A DNA stretch of 64,000 bases from Nonomuraea turcica (GCF_030718205.1 NZ_JAUZQF010000003.1:496001-560000); one strand, 5' to 3'; shown: positions 16,605-25,497, counted from the stretch's first letter. Notes: generated by a model not told the origin, from the letters alone. Numbers and translations: made by a program.

Positions 16605-17762
16605 ATGCAGCAGTTGCCACTGGACGGCGTCAAGGTCGTGGACCTGACCAACGTTCTGGCCGGGCCGTACTGCAGTTATCAACTGATGCTGTTCGGCGCG
16701 GAGGTGGTCAAGGTGGAGTTGCCCGGCACCGGGGATCTCGCCCGGCGGCTCGGTCCCGACCCTGAGCTCAATCGCGCGCGGATGGGCGCATCCTTCCTGG
16801 CCCAGAACGCCGGCAAGAAGTCGGTCGAGCTCGACCTGAAGAGCCGAGCCGGGCGGGCCGCCTTCGAGTCCATGGTCACCGATGCCGACGTCCTGCTGGA
16901 GAACTTCAGGGCCGGGGTGATGAGCAGGCTCGGCTACGGCTGGGACCGCCTGCGCGAGCTCAACCCCGGCCTGGTCTACTGCGCCATTTCCGGCTTCGGG
17001 CAGAGCGGGCCGATGAGCGGGGCCCCCGCCTACGACCAGATCATCCAAGGGTTGTCCGGCATGATGAGCGTCACCGGCACCGCTGACACCGCCCCGCTGC
17101 GGGTGGGGTTCCCGATCTGCGACACCATCGGCGGGCTGATGGCCGCTCTGGCGATCTCCGCCGCGCTGGCCGGACGACACCGCAGCGGGCGTGGCTGCCA
17201 TCTGGACCTGTCCATGCTGGAGTCGTCGATGTCGGCGATGGGCTGGACCGTTTCCAACTACCTGATCAGCGGTGTCGAGCCTGAGCCGATGGGCGACCAG
17301 AACGCCACCGCCGCCCCCTCCGGCACGTTCGAGACCGCCGACGGGCCGCTCAACATCGCCGCCAACCAGCAGGCTCAGTTCGAGACGCTGTGCCGGCTCA
17401 TCGGGCGGCCCGACCTGCCCGCCGATCCCCGCTTCGCCGAGCGTGAAGCGCGCAAGACCCACCGGCAGGACCTCAACCGTGAGCTCAATCATGCGCTGCG
17501 GGCCAAGACCGCGCTGGAGTGGGAGGAGATGCTCGCCCGCGAGGGCGTGCCCGCCGCCCGCATTCTCACCGTCCCGCAAGCGCTCGCACTCCACCAGGTA
17601 CGTCAGCGTGGCTTCCTGACGGAGGTGCCGTTCGCGGGAGCGGGCGAGCGGCAGATCACCGTCACGGGGAACGGCGTGGTCGTCGACGGCGTCGCCCTGC
17701 GCCCACGAGGGTCCGCCCCGCTCCTCGGGGAGCACAACGACGAGTTCGGGGTGGCGTCATGA
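16605..17762 (+). CDS. CaiB/BaiF (type III) CoA-transferase
   Basis: Family III CoA-transferase of 385 residues, moving CoA between carboxylic acids through an aspartyl-CoA anhydride. The start LPLDGVKVVDLTNVLAGPYCSYQL is the family signature, and the region SVELDLKSRAGR...DADVLLENFRAGVMSRLG carries the expected active-site stretch. Length is typical. ATG at 16605; it overlaps the next gene by ATGA. Its partner, a citryl-CoA-lyase-like protein, suggests that it activates a hydroxy-di- or tricarboxylic acid that is then cleaved. The precise acid is unknown. Confidence 0.85.
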   Translation: MQQLPLDGVKVVDLTNVLAGPYCSYQLMLFGAEVVKVELPGTGDLARRLGPDPELNRARMGASFLAQNAGKKSVELDLKSRAGRAAFESMVTDADVLLENFRAGVMSRLGYGWDRLRELNPGLVYCAISGFGQSGPMSGAPAYDQIIQGLSGMMSVTGTADTAPLRVGFPICDTIGGLMAALAISAALAGRHRSGRGCHLDLSMLESSMSAMGWTVSNYLISGVEPEPMGDQNATAAPSGTFETADGPLNIAANQQAQFETLCRLIGRPDLPADPRFAEREARKTHRQDLNRELNHALRAKTALEWEEMLAREGVPAARILTVPQALALHQVRQRGFLTEVPFAGAGERQITVTGNGVVVDGVALRPRGSAPLLGEHNDEFGVAS

Positions 17763-18544
17763 GCGAGCGAGCCGAGGTCCCTCCCCGTGGCTCAGGCGGC
17801 GACGTCGAAGCCGAGGTGGCCGGCTGGTGGGCGACCGCGGTGTCGAGGATCGAGCCCGATGTCATCGAGCTGCGGGGGCAGCCGGTCCAGGACCTCATCG
17901 GGCGCATCGGCCTCGCCGAGATGATCTGGCTCATGCTCCGAGGCGAGCGCCCCGATCCGCGCCGGGCGGCGTTGCTGGAGGCGGCGCTGGTCTCGTCGGT
18001 CGATCATGGGCCGCACGCGCCGTCCATCGCCGTCGCCCGGATGGCCGCCACCTGCGGGGTGGGGCTCAACAACGCCGTCGCCACGGGTGTCAACCTGCTC
18101 GGCGACGTGCACGGCGGCGCCGGCGAGCAATGCGTCACGCTGCTGGAGGAAGTGGCCGGTGACGGAGACGCGGCCGCCGTGGTCGCGCGCTGGCGTGCGC
18201 GTGACAAATATCTGCCCGGCTTCGGGCATCGGTTCCACCGGCGCGATCCGCGCCGCGACCCGCTGCTCGGCCTCGTGGCCGAAGCGGTCGCGGACGGGGT
18301 GGTGCCGGGCGCGCACCTGCGTGCCGCGATCGAGGTCGAGCGGCTGATCGAGCCGGTGCCGATGAACATCGACGGGGCGACCGCCGTGGTCTACGCCGAG
18401 CTCGGCTTTCCCGCGCCACTGGCGCGCGGGCTCTTCGTGCTCAGCAGGTCTGTCGGGATCCTGGCCCACGCCTGGGAGGAGAGCGGCCAGGGGCGGAGGA
18501 ACAAGGGGCCGATCCCGCCGTCCATCCTGCCGGCCTGGCTTTGA
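17759..18544 (+). CDS. Citryl-CoA lyase-like / truncated citrate synthase-type enzyme
   Basis: Protein of 261 residues that corresponds to the catalytic core of citrate synthase without the large N-terminal domain, as in citryl-CoA lyases. Catalytic candidates are visible: His in SSVDHGPHAPS, His in LGDVHGGAGEQ, GFGHRFHRRDPR and Asp in MNIDGATAVV. Such enzymes cleave a citryl-CoA-like thioester to an acyl-CoA and an oxo acid. ATG start overlaps the CoA-transferase stop (17759-17762), so the two are translationally coupled. This supports a two-step scheme of CoA transfer then retro-aldol cleavage. The substrate may be citrate, a methylcitrate-like or a citramalate-like acid. Confidence 0.78.
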   Translation: MSERAEVPPRGSGGDVEAEVAGWWATAVSRIEPDVIELRGQPVQDLIGRIGLAEMIWLMLRGERPDPRRAALLEAALVSSVDHGPHAPSIAVARMAATCGVGLNNAVATGVNLLGDVHGGAGEQCVTLLEEVAGDGDAAAVVARWRARDKYLPGFGHRFHRRDPRRDPLLGLVAEAVADGVVPGAHLRAAIEVERLIEPVPMNIDGATAVVYAELGFPAPLARGLFVLSRSVGILAHAWEESGQGRRNKGPIPPSILPAWL

Positions 18545-18679
18545 GCACGAGGCGGCGATCCGCCTAGTGGGCCGATGGATCCATATAACGGACGCACTTT
18601 AAGTCCGATCCGCAGTGAAGACAAGAGCTTGTTCCGGCGAAGATCCGTGGTTACGCTCAAGCCCCTGAGTGGACCAATC

Positions 18680-18696
18680 GATCCGCCTGGCGGATC
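18680..18696. promoter_or_regulatory. IclR-type operator candidate 3 (GATCCGC-CTG-GCGGATC)
   Basis: Perfect palindrome, extendable to CGATCCGCC-T-GGCGGATCG at 18679-18697, 16 bp before the thuA-like gene. The core equals the sites flanking iclR. A half copy (CGATCCGCC) lies at about 18556, and CGGAC-N9-GTCCG at 18588-18606. Confidence 0.5.
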
Positions 18697-18712
18697 GTTA
18701 CGCGAGGTGCCC

Positions 18713-19654
18713 ATGCGCAGCAAACTCTCCGTCGCCGCCGCCACCGGAGCGGCGGCCCTCCTGCTCACCGCCACAGCTCCCAGCTCCGCCGCTTCCCCCG
18801 TGCCGGCGCAGAACCTTGGCGATCCCGACTACGGCGTCTGCCGGGGCACCGACCCCCGCTGTTACCACGACTGGGGCAACTTCGACCCGGCCAAGGGCTA
18901 CAAGCTGCTCGTCTACACCCGCACCGCCGGCCCCCGCCACGCATACCTCGGCACGCCGCTCGGCCCCGGACTCAACCCGCCGCTCAACGACAACAACGTG
19001 GCTGTCAAGGCGGTGATCAAGCTCGGACAGGAGAACGGCTTCGCGGTCGACTACACCGAGGACGTCACCCAGTTGTCGTCAGCGGGCCGCCTGCTGCCGT
19101 ACAACGCGGTCATGTTCCTCAGCACCACCCGCGACACCCTGGACGACGCCGCGCAGACCGCGTTGCGCCAGTACGTCCGCGCCGGCGGCGGCTTCATCGG
19201 CGTGCACAACGCCTTCGGCACCGAATACAACTGGCCCTGGTACGAGGGCCTGCTCGGCAACGCCAACTTCTACGACCACAGCGCCAACCAGCCCGGCACC
19301 GTCGTCACCGTCGGCCACCGCGATGCCTCCACCCAAGGCCTGCCCCGGACCTGGGCCTTCACCGACGAGTGGTACAATCTCGTCCCCGCACCGACCCGCG
19401 TCCGCGTGCTGGCCGAGGTGGACGAGAGCACCCTGGCCCGAGGGGTGCGCGGCAGCCTCGGACACCCCGGCCACGGCGAGCACCACCCGGTGAGCTGGTG
19501 CCAGTACTACGACGGCGGCAAGGCCTGGCTCACCACCCTCGGCCACGACGTCAAGGCCTGGACCGACGAGCCCATGGACGGCGACCAATACTTCACCCAG
19601 CATCTGCTGGGCGGCGTCAAATCCGTGCTCGGCATGGTCCCGTTCTGCCGCTGA
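18713..19654 (+). CDS. Secreted ThuA-domain protein
   Basis: Exported protein of 313 residues with a Sec signal (hydrophobic AAATGAAALLLTATAPSSA, cleavage after about residue 27). The mature part has the class I glutamine amidotransferase-like ThuA fold: KLLVYTRTAGPRHAYLG at the start, AVMFLSTTRDTLDD and GGGFIGVHNAFGTEYNWPWYEGL, then HHPVSWCQYYDGGKAWLTTLGHD. ThuA-like proteins act in sugar (trehalose/keto-glucoside) metabolism but the chemistry is often unknown. ATG 18713 was chosen for the signal peptide and the GCGAGG upstream. An IclR-type palindrome lies 16 bp before it; the GPH symporter follows. Confidence 0.8.
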   Translation: MRSKLSVAAATGAAALLLTATAPSSAASPVPAQNLGDPDYGVCRGTDPRCYHDWGNFDPAKGYKLLVYTRTAGPRHAYLGTPLGPGLNPPLNDNNVAVKAVIKLGQENGFAVDYTEDVTQLSSAGRLLPYNAVMFLSTTRDTLDDAAQTALRQYVRAGGGFIGVHNAFGTEYNWPWYEGLLGNANFYDHSANQPGTVVTVGHRDASTQGLPRTWAFTDEWYNLVPAPTRVRVLAEVDESTLARGVRGSLGHPGHGEHHPVSWCQYYDGGKAWLTTLGHDVKAWTDEPMDGDQYFTQHLLGGVKSVLGMVPFCR

Positions 19655-19828
19655 CATCGGGCGGCGGCCGGGCAGGTTCTTGACGTGCCCGTGATCGCAG
19701 ACCAGCATCACTGGGACCGGACCGGCAGGCGACGTCCGGCGTGGCACGACTCCGCTTCACCCGCTGTTCTCGTTCGAGTGCGAAGGTGACGCCGGGCAGA
19801 GCGTCGGCATGGCAAGGAAGGTGATCGC

Positions 19829-21220
19829 GTGTCCCAGCCCGGTACGGTCCCCGCCCCGGGGCGGACTCCCGCGTGGCGCTACGCGATCGGGATGTTCGGC
19901 ACATCCATCCCGATCAACATGATCAAAGGGTCGATGATCGTCTTCTACGTCGACATTCTCGGGCTCGACGTTCGCGCTTACGGCGTGGTCATGGTGATCT
20001 ACGCGGTCATCGACGCGCTCGACAACCCGCTGCTCGGCCACCTCTCCGACCGCACCCGCAGCCGGTTCGGCCGGCGCCGGCCGTGGCTGCTCGTCGGCGC
20101 GCCGATGCTCGCGGCCTGCATGGTCGCATTCTTCTCCGCGCCGACGTCTCTGGAGGGCATCGGCCTCGTGCTCTGGTTCGCGGTGTTCGCGATCCTGTGC
20201 GAGGCCTTCGACTCGATGCTCAACGCCAACTACGGCGCGCTGCTCCCCGAGCTTTACCCGCGGGAGCGCGACCGCGCCGCGGCCAACAGTCTGCGCCAGG
20301 GCTTCCAGCTCGTGGCGCTCGTGATCTCGCTCGCGGTCACCCCGTTGCTCACGACGAGCGTGTTCGGCACCGAGGAATCCACCCAAGGCTTCCAGATCAC
20401 AGCGATCATCTATGGCGCGGTCGCGCTCGTCGTGATCGTGTTCATGGCGCTCGGCGCGCGCGAGCGTCCCCGCTACTCCACGCGCGAGCGGCCGCTGCTG
20501 CTGCCGAGCGTATGGTCGATCGTGCGCAACCCGACGTTCTGGACGGTCGGGCTCACCGGCGCCTGTTACGGGATGGCCATGGCGCTCGTCCTCGCGGGCA
20601 TCCAGCTGTATGTCCGCTACTCGCTCGGGCTCCCGGTCGCGAACGCGTTCTACCTCCAGGGCATCGTCATCCTCGTCTCGGCGGGCGGCCTGGTGGTGTG
20701 GACGCGCGTCGTCGCGCGCCGCGGCGCCCTGTGGACCTGGCGGCTCGCCTTCGCGGTCCTCGCGGCCAGCTTCGCGGCCTTGTTCTTCGCCACCGACCTC
20801 CTTACCGCGATGGCCGCGGGGGTGCTCGTCGGGGCCGGGTGGTCGGGAATGCTCGCGACGAACGACCTCATCGTCGCGCGGGTCCTGGACGCCGACGCCG
20901 CGCGTAACGGGGAGCATCGTGAAGGGCTCTTCCTGTCCGCGTTCGGCTTCTTCGGCCGGCTCAACGGGATCGTGACCGGACTCGCGCTCACCTCGCTGGG
21001 CGTGTTCTTCGGCTACAACTCGGGCGGAGATCCCGGCGCCGACCCCGGGCTCGCGTTCCGGGTGTACTTATGCGTGTACCCGTTCGTGCTGACGACGATC
21101 GGCGCGGTCGCGGCGCGACTCATCTCGGTCCCGATCGAGACACCGCCTGAGGCAGCTGAGCCGGTCGAGCCGCCGCCGCCCGGTCCCGCGGACGAGTCCG
21201 CCGTGGAGCGCCCCCTATGA
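19829..21220 (+). CDS. GPH-family sugar:cation symporter
   Basis: Inner-membrane transporter of 463 residues with about 12 hydrophobic helices, related to MelB/XynP-type glycoside-pentoside-hexuronide symporters. The loop DNPLLGHLSDRTRSRFGRRRPW after TM2 is the GPH signature, and NYGALLPELYPRERDRAAAN is also typical. The C-terminal tail is proline-rich and cytosolic. GTG start with AAGGAAGG upstream. It overlaps the deacetylase gene by ATGA, so the pair likely imports and deacetylates an acetylated sugar. Confidence 0.8.
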   Translation: MSQPGTVPAPGRTPAWRYAIGMFGTSIPINMIKGSMIVFYVDILGLDVRAYGVVMVIYAVIDALDNPLLGHLSDRTRSRFGRRRPWLLVGAPMLAACMVAFFSAPTSLEGIGLVLWFAVFAILCEAFDSMLNANYGALLPELYPRERDRAAANSLRQGFQLVALVISLAVTPLLTTSVFGTEESTQGFQITAIIYGAVALVVIVFMALGARERPRYSTRERPLLLPSVWSIVRNPTFWTVGLTGACYGMAMALVLAGIQLYVRYSLGLPVANAFYLQGIVILVSAGGLVVWTRVVARRGALWTWRLAFAVLAASFAALFFATDLLTAMAAGVLVGAGWSGMLATNDLIVARVLDADAARNGEHREGLFLSAFGFFGRLNGIVTGLALTSLGVFFGYNSGGDPGADPGLAFRVYLCVYPFVLTTIGAVAARLISVPIETPPEAAEPVEPPPPGPADESAVERPL

Positions 21221-22068
21221 CCCGCCGCGTTGTGATCACGGCCGACGACCTCGGCCGGGAACCCGGGACGACGGAGGTCATCGTCGCACTGCTCGCCGAG
21301 GGACATGTCACCGCGACGACGCTCATCTGCGTCTCGCCGGCCGCCGAGCGAGCCGCGAAGCAGGTCGGGGAGCTCGGCGTCGTGCCGCGGCTGCACGTGA
21401 CGCTCACGAGCGAGCGCGGCCTCCCGCGCTGGCGGCCCCTCAACGGCGCGGCGAGCCTCGTCGATCCGGACGGGACACTCAGTGACGATCCGCTGGTTCT
21501 CGGAGCCTGCGGCGAGGCCCAGGATGTCATCCGGGAGGCGGACGCACAGCTGCATTGGATGCGCGACCGGGGCCCCCTGCCCGAGGCGGCCGACTCCCAC
21601 GCCGGCACCCTCTACGGCCTGCACGGCAGATCGTGGCTCGCCGAGGCGCTTGAGTGGTGTGCGCGCCACGGCCTTGCCTTCCGGCTGCCCCGCGACCCGG
21701 AGCCGTATTTCGGCGGGCCGCTCCCGCCGCCGCTCGCGGCAGCGCACGAGCGCGCCGTCGCCCTGGCCGACGCACTCGGCGTGGCCATCCCGCAGACGAT
21801 CGCGACCAACCGGCGCAGCGCACCCGAGCTCGGATCCTACGAGCGACTGCGGGACGACTACCTCCGCCGGCTCGCGGCCCTCCCCGAGGGCACGAGCGAG
21901 TTGTTCCTGCACCCGTCCCGCGAGGACGCGGTCACGGGACCGGACGGCATCGTGCGGACCTGGGAGACGCGGCTGCTGCGTGATCCGGCGTGGCACAAGG
22001 CCCTGGAGAATGAGGGCGTCGAGGTCGTCGGAGGCTGGTGGGGACGTCGGCGGTCACGGGGTCGGTGA
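21217..22068 (+). CDS. ChbG/YdjC-family carbohydrate deacetylase
   Basis: Metal-dependent deacetylase of 283 residues. Motifs in order: TADDLGREPGTTE (catalytic Asp and metal Asp), RLHVTLTSERG (metal His), DSHAGTLYG (metal His) and ELFLHPS. These match ChbG/YdjC enzymes that remove acetyl groups from diacetylchitobiose and related sugars. Translationally coupled to the upstream sugar symporter (ATGA at 21217-21220). The last residues (GRRRSRGR) are basic and run past the usual end of the fold. Confidence 0.82.
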   Translation: MTRRVVITADDLGREPGTTEVIVALLAEGHVTATTLICVSPAAERAAKQVGELGVVPRLHVTLTSERGLPRWRPLNGAASLVDPDGTLSDDPLVLGACGEAQDVIREADAQLHWMRDRGPLPEAADSHAGTLYGLHGRSWLAEALEWCARHGLAFRLPRDPEPYFGGPLPPPLAAAHERAVALADALGVAIPQTIATNRRSAPELGSYERLRDDYLRRLAALPEGTSELFLHPSREDAVTGPDGIVRTWETRLLRDPAWHKALENEGVEVVGGWWGRRRSRGR

Positions 22069-22124
22069 TGTCGTCGAACTCGTCATGCTTGGCATCCACC
22101 CGTTCGTAGCGGCAGACGTCTGGC

Positions 22125-23138
22125 TCATGAGGTGCCTTTCGGGCGGAGCCGGCCATGTGGTGGATTTCCGCGCGGCTTGATGGTGGCGTTGGGCAGGGCG
22201 GGCGCGTGAAGGCGGTTCCCCGGATATCCGTCAACGACGCCGAAGCGGTCGGAGGAGGCCTCCCAGTCCTCTCGCGCCCGGACGATGTCCTCATGCGTGC
22301 GGCCGATGAAGTTCCACCACATGACGATCTCTTCCTTGAACGGAGTGCCGCCGAGCAGGATCGCCCGCGCCGGGCCGTCTGACGCGTTCGTCAGCTCCAG
22401 CGCGTCGATGCCGGGGCGGACGTAGCCGAGTTCCGCCGGGCGCAGCAGGGCGCCGGCGACGCGGACGGGCCCGCTGTCCACGAGAAGGCCGTGCTCGAAC
22501 GTGGTGTCCACGGCGAGTGTGATCGCCGCATGCGGTTCGAGGGTGATCTCGGCGCCGAGCAGCGGGGTGAAGGTCCGCACGGGGGAGACGTCTCCGGCGA
22601 GCGAGCCCAGGAACACCCTGATCTCGGCCCCGTCGATCCGCACGGGTTCGGGTACGTGGTGCTGGAAGTCCCGTCCGGCGTTGCGGTGCTCTTCGGGCAG
22701 CGCCACCCACAACTGGACGCCGTGGAGGACGGTGGTGCGCGGAGTGGAGACCTCCGAGTGGGCGATGCCGTACCCGCCCGTCATGAGGTTCATCTCACCG
22801 GGCCGGATGAAGGCGTGACTGCCGAGGCTGTCGCGGTGTTCGACCTCCCCGCTGAAGAGCCAGCTCACCGTCTGCAGGCCGGTGTGCGGATGCGGCGGGA
22901 CCTCCATGCCGCCCGTCCGGGCGACGTCGTCGGGGCCGTAGTGATCGGCGAAGCACCAGGCTCCGATCAACGTCCGGCCCCGCTGTGGCAGCGTCCGCCG
23001 TACGGACATCGCCCGCGGCCCGCCCAGAGGCACGTCCCGCGCAGAGAGCACGTCGACCGACGGCTCCTCAGCCGGGCGCGCGTCGTCCACCGGCTCTCCG
23101 CACCGCATTTCGACAGGCTCGGCTTCCACATTGCTCAC
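22125..23138 (-). CDS. Pirin family protein
   Basis: Bicupin metalloprotein of 337 residues. The first cupin carries the metal ligands in PPHPHTGLQTV, EHRDSLGSHAF and GYGIAHSEVS, and the pirin C-terminal domain ends at about residue 300. Pirins act as quercetinases or redox-sensing regulators; which applies here cannot be told. I chose GTG at 23138, preceded by GGGAGGTGATC, over an upstream in-frame start. It is followed upstream by DoxX and an NmrA pseudogene on the same strand, a group often seen together in redox-related loci. Confidence 0.85.
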   Translation of the reverse strand: MSNVEAEPVEMRCGEPVDDARPAEEPSVDVLSARDVPLGGPRAMSVRRTLPQRGRTLIGAWCFADHYGPDDVARTGGMEVPPHPHTGLQTVSWLFSGEVEHRDSLGSHAFIRPGEMNLMTGGYGIAHSEVSTPRTTVLHGVQLWVALPEEHRNAGRDFQHHVPEPVRIDGAEIRVFLGSLAGDVSPVRTFTPLLGAEITLEPHAAITLAVDTTFEHGLLVDSGPVRVAGALLRPAELGYVRPGIDALELTNASDGPARAILLGGTPFKEEIVMWWNFIGRTHEDIVRAREDWEASSDRFGVVDGYPGNRLHAPALPNATIKPRGNPPHGRLRPKGTS

Positions 23139-23229
23139 CGAGATCACCTCCCATGAATCAAGTCCCATATTCACCTACAACGCCACGTCATGGGTGCCCG
23201 GGGTCGGGCGATGGCGGTGATCTCTGTGA

Positions 23230-23610
23230 TCAGGCGAAGGGGTACGGGCCGAAGCGGCCCCAGGCCACGAACAGGGCCAGCGCGAGCAGCACCAGGTTGA
23301 TCACGACCGGCTGGGACTCCTTGCGCCGGGCGTGCGTCAGGATGGCGCCGATCATCGTCACCGCCAGCCCGAGGGCGGCCAGCGGCGCGAGCACCGGAAC
23401 GATGCCCAGCGCCGGGGGCAGGATCAGCCCGATCGCGCCCAGCACCTCCAGCGCGCCGATCGTCTTGAGCGCGCCGGGCGGGAAGTCCTCCGCCCAGGCC
23501 ATGTTCGGCGAAGCGATGAGCTTTTCCTTCGATTGAGCCAGCTTCGCCCCACCGGCGCCGAGGAAGACGAGCGCCAGCAGAGCGGAGACGACCCACAAAA
23601 CGATGTTCAC
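23230..23610 (-). CDS. DoxX-family membrane protein
   Basis: Small four-helix membrane protein of 126 residues (NIVLWVVSALLALVFLGAGGAKL, ALKTIGALEVLGAIGLILP, PLAALGLAVTMIGAILTH, VVINLVLLALALFVAWGRF). DoxX-like proteins are linked with respiratory or thiol redox functions, but none is proven here. GTG start. It lies between pirin and the NmrA pseudogene on the minus strand. Confidence 0.8.
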   Translation of the reverse strand: MNIVLWVVSALLALVFLGAGGAKLAQSKEKLIASPNMAWAEDFPPGALKTIGALEVLGAIGLILPPALGIVPVLAPLAALGLAVTMIGAILTHARRKESQPVVINLVLLALALFVAWGRFGPYPFA

Positions 23611-23664
23611 AACGATTTCCAGGACTCTTGGGGGATGGCGGATGGTGGATGACGAGGGTCGTGG

Positions 23665-24113
23665 TCAGATGCCGGCGAGGGCGGTCTTGTGCGCCGCCAG
23701 CCACTGCTCGAAGTTCTGCAGTTCCGGGTTGAGGCCGCGGACGACGTCGAGGTCGCGGTCGGTGACGAACTGTGGCACCTGCGCATAGAACTGGAACATG
23801 TTCCCCAGCTCGACGGCGGCGGGCCAGGGCTGCGCGCGCATGGCCTCGAACGGCACCGGGCACGTAGCCGACCTCTTCGCCCAGCGCCTTGCTGAAGTGT
23901 GTGGCGATCTCCGCGCCGGTCAGGTGCTCACCGGCGATGCTGACGGTCCGGCCGGCGAGCTCGTCGCCCCGCTTGAAGATGCCGTAGGCGGTCTTCCCGA
24001 TGTCTTCGGACGCGATGCCGGCGAGCTTGCCGTCGGCCATCGGCAGGGCGAGCACGAGCCGCCCGTCCTCTCCCCGCTTCGGCGCCATCGGCCCCCCCGA
24101 GGAGGCTCTCCCA
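23665..24113 (-). pseudogene. NmrA-family NAD(P)-binding protein, 3' part, IS-interrupted and frameshifted
   Basis: C-terminal part of an NmrA-type atypical SDR. The reading runs WESLLGG at the IS edge, then PMAPKRGEDGRLVLALPMAD, then KTAYGIFKRGDELAGRTVSI, and finally GNMFQFYAQVPQF to the TGA at 23665. Two frame changes are needed: one inside a run of seven C (G on the coding strand) at 24091-24098, and one near 23858-23865 where GTGCC-CG-GTGCC looks like a 7-bp duplication interrupting ...GYVP/FEAMRA. With the IS insertion, the gene is dead. Confidence 0.82.
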
Positions 24114-24260
24114 TTGACGTGCTCCTCCCCATGAATGGGGAGGATTCTCATGGCCGCTACGCGACCGCCCCTTGCGGGGCGGTGCGGGTAGTCCCGCCAT
24201 GAGGTGCTTGACGCTTCAGCGGCCCCAGTACGGCAGGGCCTCCACGTCCGGTGACCGCTT
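24114..24260 (-). ncRNA. Putative omega (reRNA) guide RNA at the IS right end
   Basis: TnpB nucleases use an RNA transcribed from the tnpB 3' end through the right end, with the guide in the flanking DNA. Here the region holds the hairpins ACCGCCCCTTGCGGGGCGGT (24164-24183) and CCTCCCCATGAATGGGGAGG (24124-24143). The predicted guide is the flank TGGGAGAGCCTCCTCGGG, read leftward from 24113. Position and folds are seen; the function is inferred from the family. Confidence 0.5.
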
Positions 24261-25482
24261 GTCCGGCGGCTGAGTTGTACCGGTGCAACTGGGTGCGGGC
24301 GGCGTTGACGTCGGCGTTGCCGATCCACCCGCAGGCTGTGTTGTTGCACACGAACCGGGACTGACTCTGGCGGGAGCCTTCGGTGATCGTGTGGCAGGCG
24401 TGGCATTCCTGGCTGGTGCCCGGCGCCGGGACGAGGACGACCTTGCCGCCCTTGGCGGTGGCCTTGTAGGTGAGGAACTCGGCGGTGCGGCCCCATGCCT
24501 GCCCGGCGATGGCGCGGTTCAGGCCGCGTTTTTGGGCGACGTTCCTGCCTGGCTGTTCGGGGGTGCCGGAGGCGCTCGCCATCATGTTCGTGACCTTGAG
24601 GTCTTCGAGCACGATGAGGGAGAACCGGTCGGTGAGCTTGGCGGTGGTCTGGTGTTGCCAGTCGATGGCCCGGCGTTTGGCTTTGGCGCGCAGGCGGGCG
24701 ATCTGGTCGTAGGTGTGCTTCAGCCGGTTGCTGGCAGGTTGTCCGGGTTTGGCGGCTCGTTTCTGGCGGGCGGCTTTGCGTTCCAGACGGAGTAGCCGCT
24801 GCTGTTCCCCGCTGGTCAGCCACTGGTTACGGTGGAAGATCTTCTCTCCGGTGGCCAGCGCCAATGGTACGGCGATGCCCCGGTCGATCGCGGTGTGCGG
24901 CCCGGTGTGTGGGGCGGGCGCCGGTTGCTCGGTCTGGGTCCGGAAGACGATGTGCCACCCGGTGGCCTCCTTCACCAACCGCGCCCCGGTGATCTTCCCG
25001 TCCGGGCCGCCCTTCGTGACCCCCGGCAGGTCTTTGGTCCACCGGAAGCGGACCCGGCCGAGTTTGGGGATGGTGACCGCGCCCCACCGCCGGTTGATCC
25101 GGGTGATGTTCAGGTCCCGCGCCTGGGGGACGTCCACCGCCATCCGGGAGCGCAATCGGCTCTTGAACGTGGGGCGCCCGGCGGGGTGGTCGGGGTTGAA
25201 GTAGTTCGCCCACGCCTGCCGGTAGGTCTTCAGCACGGCTTGCGCCGCTTGGGCGGGCAGGTCGTTGAGCCAGTCGATTTCTTTGCGGGCGGCCCGGATG
25301 GCCGCGTCGCATTGGGCCAGGGACGCGAACCGGCCCTGCCGGAAGGTGAAGAACTCGTGCAGCAGGTTCCACAGCGTGCGCGCGTTGTGCGCCTGTCCGT
25401 CCAACACGGCGCTCTGCCGCTGGTCCAGCTCCAGGCGGGCGACCTGAGCGCGGTTGCGTTTCTCCCGCTCCACGCGCCTCAT
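24157..25482 (-). CDS. tnpB: TnpB RNA-guided nuclease (IS605 OrfB)
   Basis: TnpB of 441 residues, the Cas12 ancestor family. The RuvC triad is intact: Asp200 in AIDRGIAV, Glu293 in VLEDLKV and Asp391 in GNADVNAA. The zinc ribbon Cys360/Cys363 (ECHAC) and Cys379/Cys384 (CNNTACGW) is present. A helical N-terminal domain precedes. ATG at 25482 is 15 bp from the divergent tnpA start and has no clear ribosome site, so it may be leaderless. In this family it cuts the restored donor site and so favours retention of the element. Confidence 0.93.
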   Translation of the reverse strand: MRRVEREKRNRAQVARLELDQRQSAVLDGQAHNARTLWNLLHEFFTFRQGRFASLAQCDAAIRAARKEIDWLNDLPAQAAQAVLKTYRQAWANYFNPDHPAGRPTFKSRLRSRMAVDVPQARDLNITRINRRWGAVTIPKLGRVRFRWTKDLPGVTKGGPDGKITGARLVKEATGWHIVFRTQTEQPAPAPHTGPHTAIDRGIAVPLALATGEKIFHRNQWLTSGEQQRLLRLERKAARQKRAAKPGQPASNRLKHTYDQIARLRAKAKRRAIDWQHQTTAKLTDRFSLIVLEDLKVTNMMASASGTPEQPGRNVAQKRGLNRAIAGQAWGRTAEFLTYKATAKGGKVVLVPAPGTSQECHACHTITEGSRQSQSRFVCNNTACGWIGNADVNAARTQLHRYNSAAGQAVTGRGGPAVLGPLKRQAPHGGTTRTAPQGAVA

Positions 25483-25497
25483 TCTATCGTTTGGTGT

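Noticed and set aside
24114..24118. TTGAC at the IS edge as the insertion target (left end on this side)
   Set aside because: It restores an open frame, but with residues unlike the NmrA family, and it puts the left end beside tnpB. Taking GTCAA as the right end gives the family-typical F-Y-W-E instead and the IS608-like gene order. It remains a possible alternative, shifting one boundary by 5 bp.
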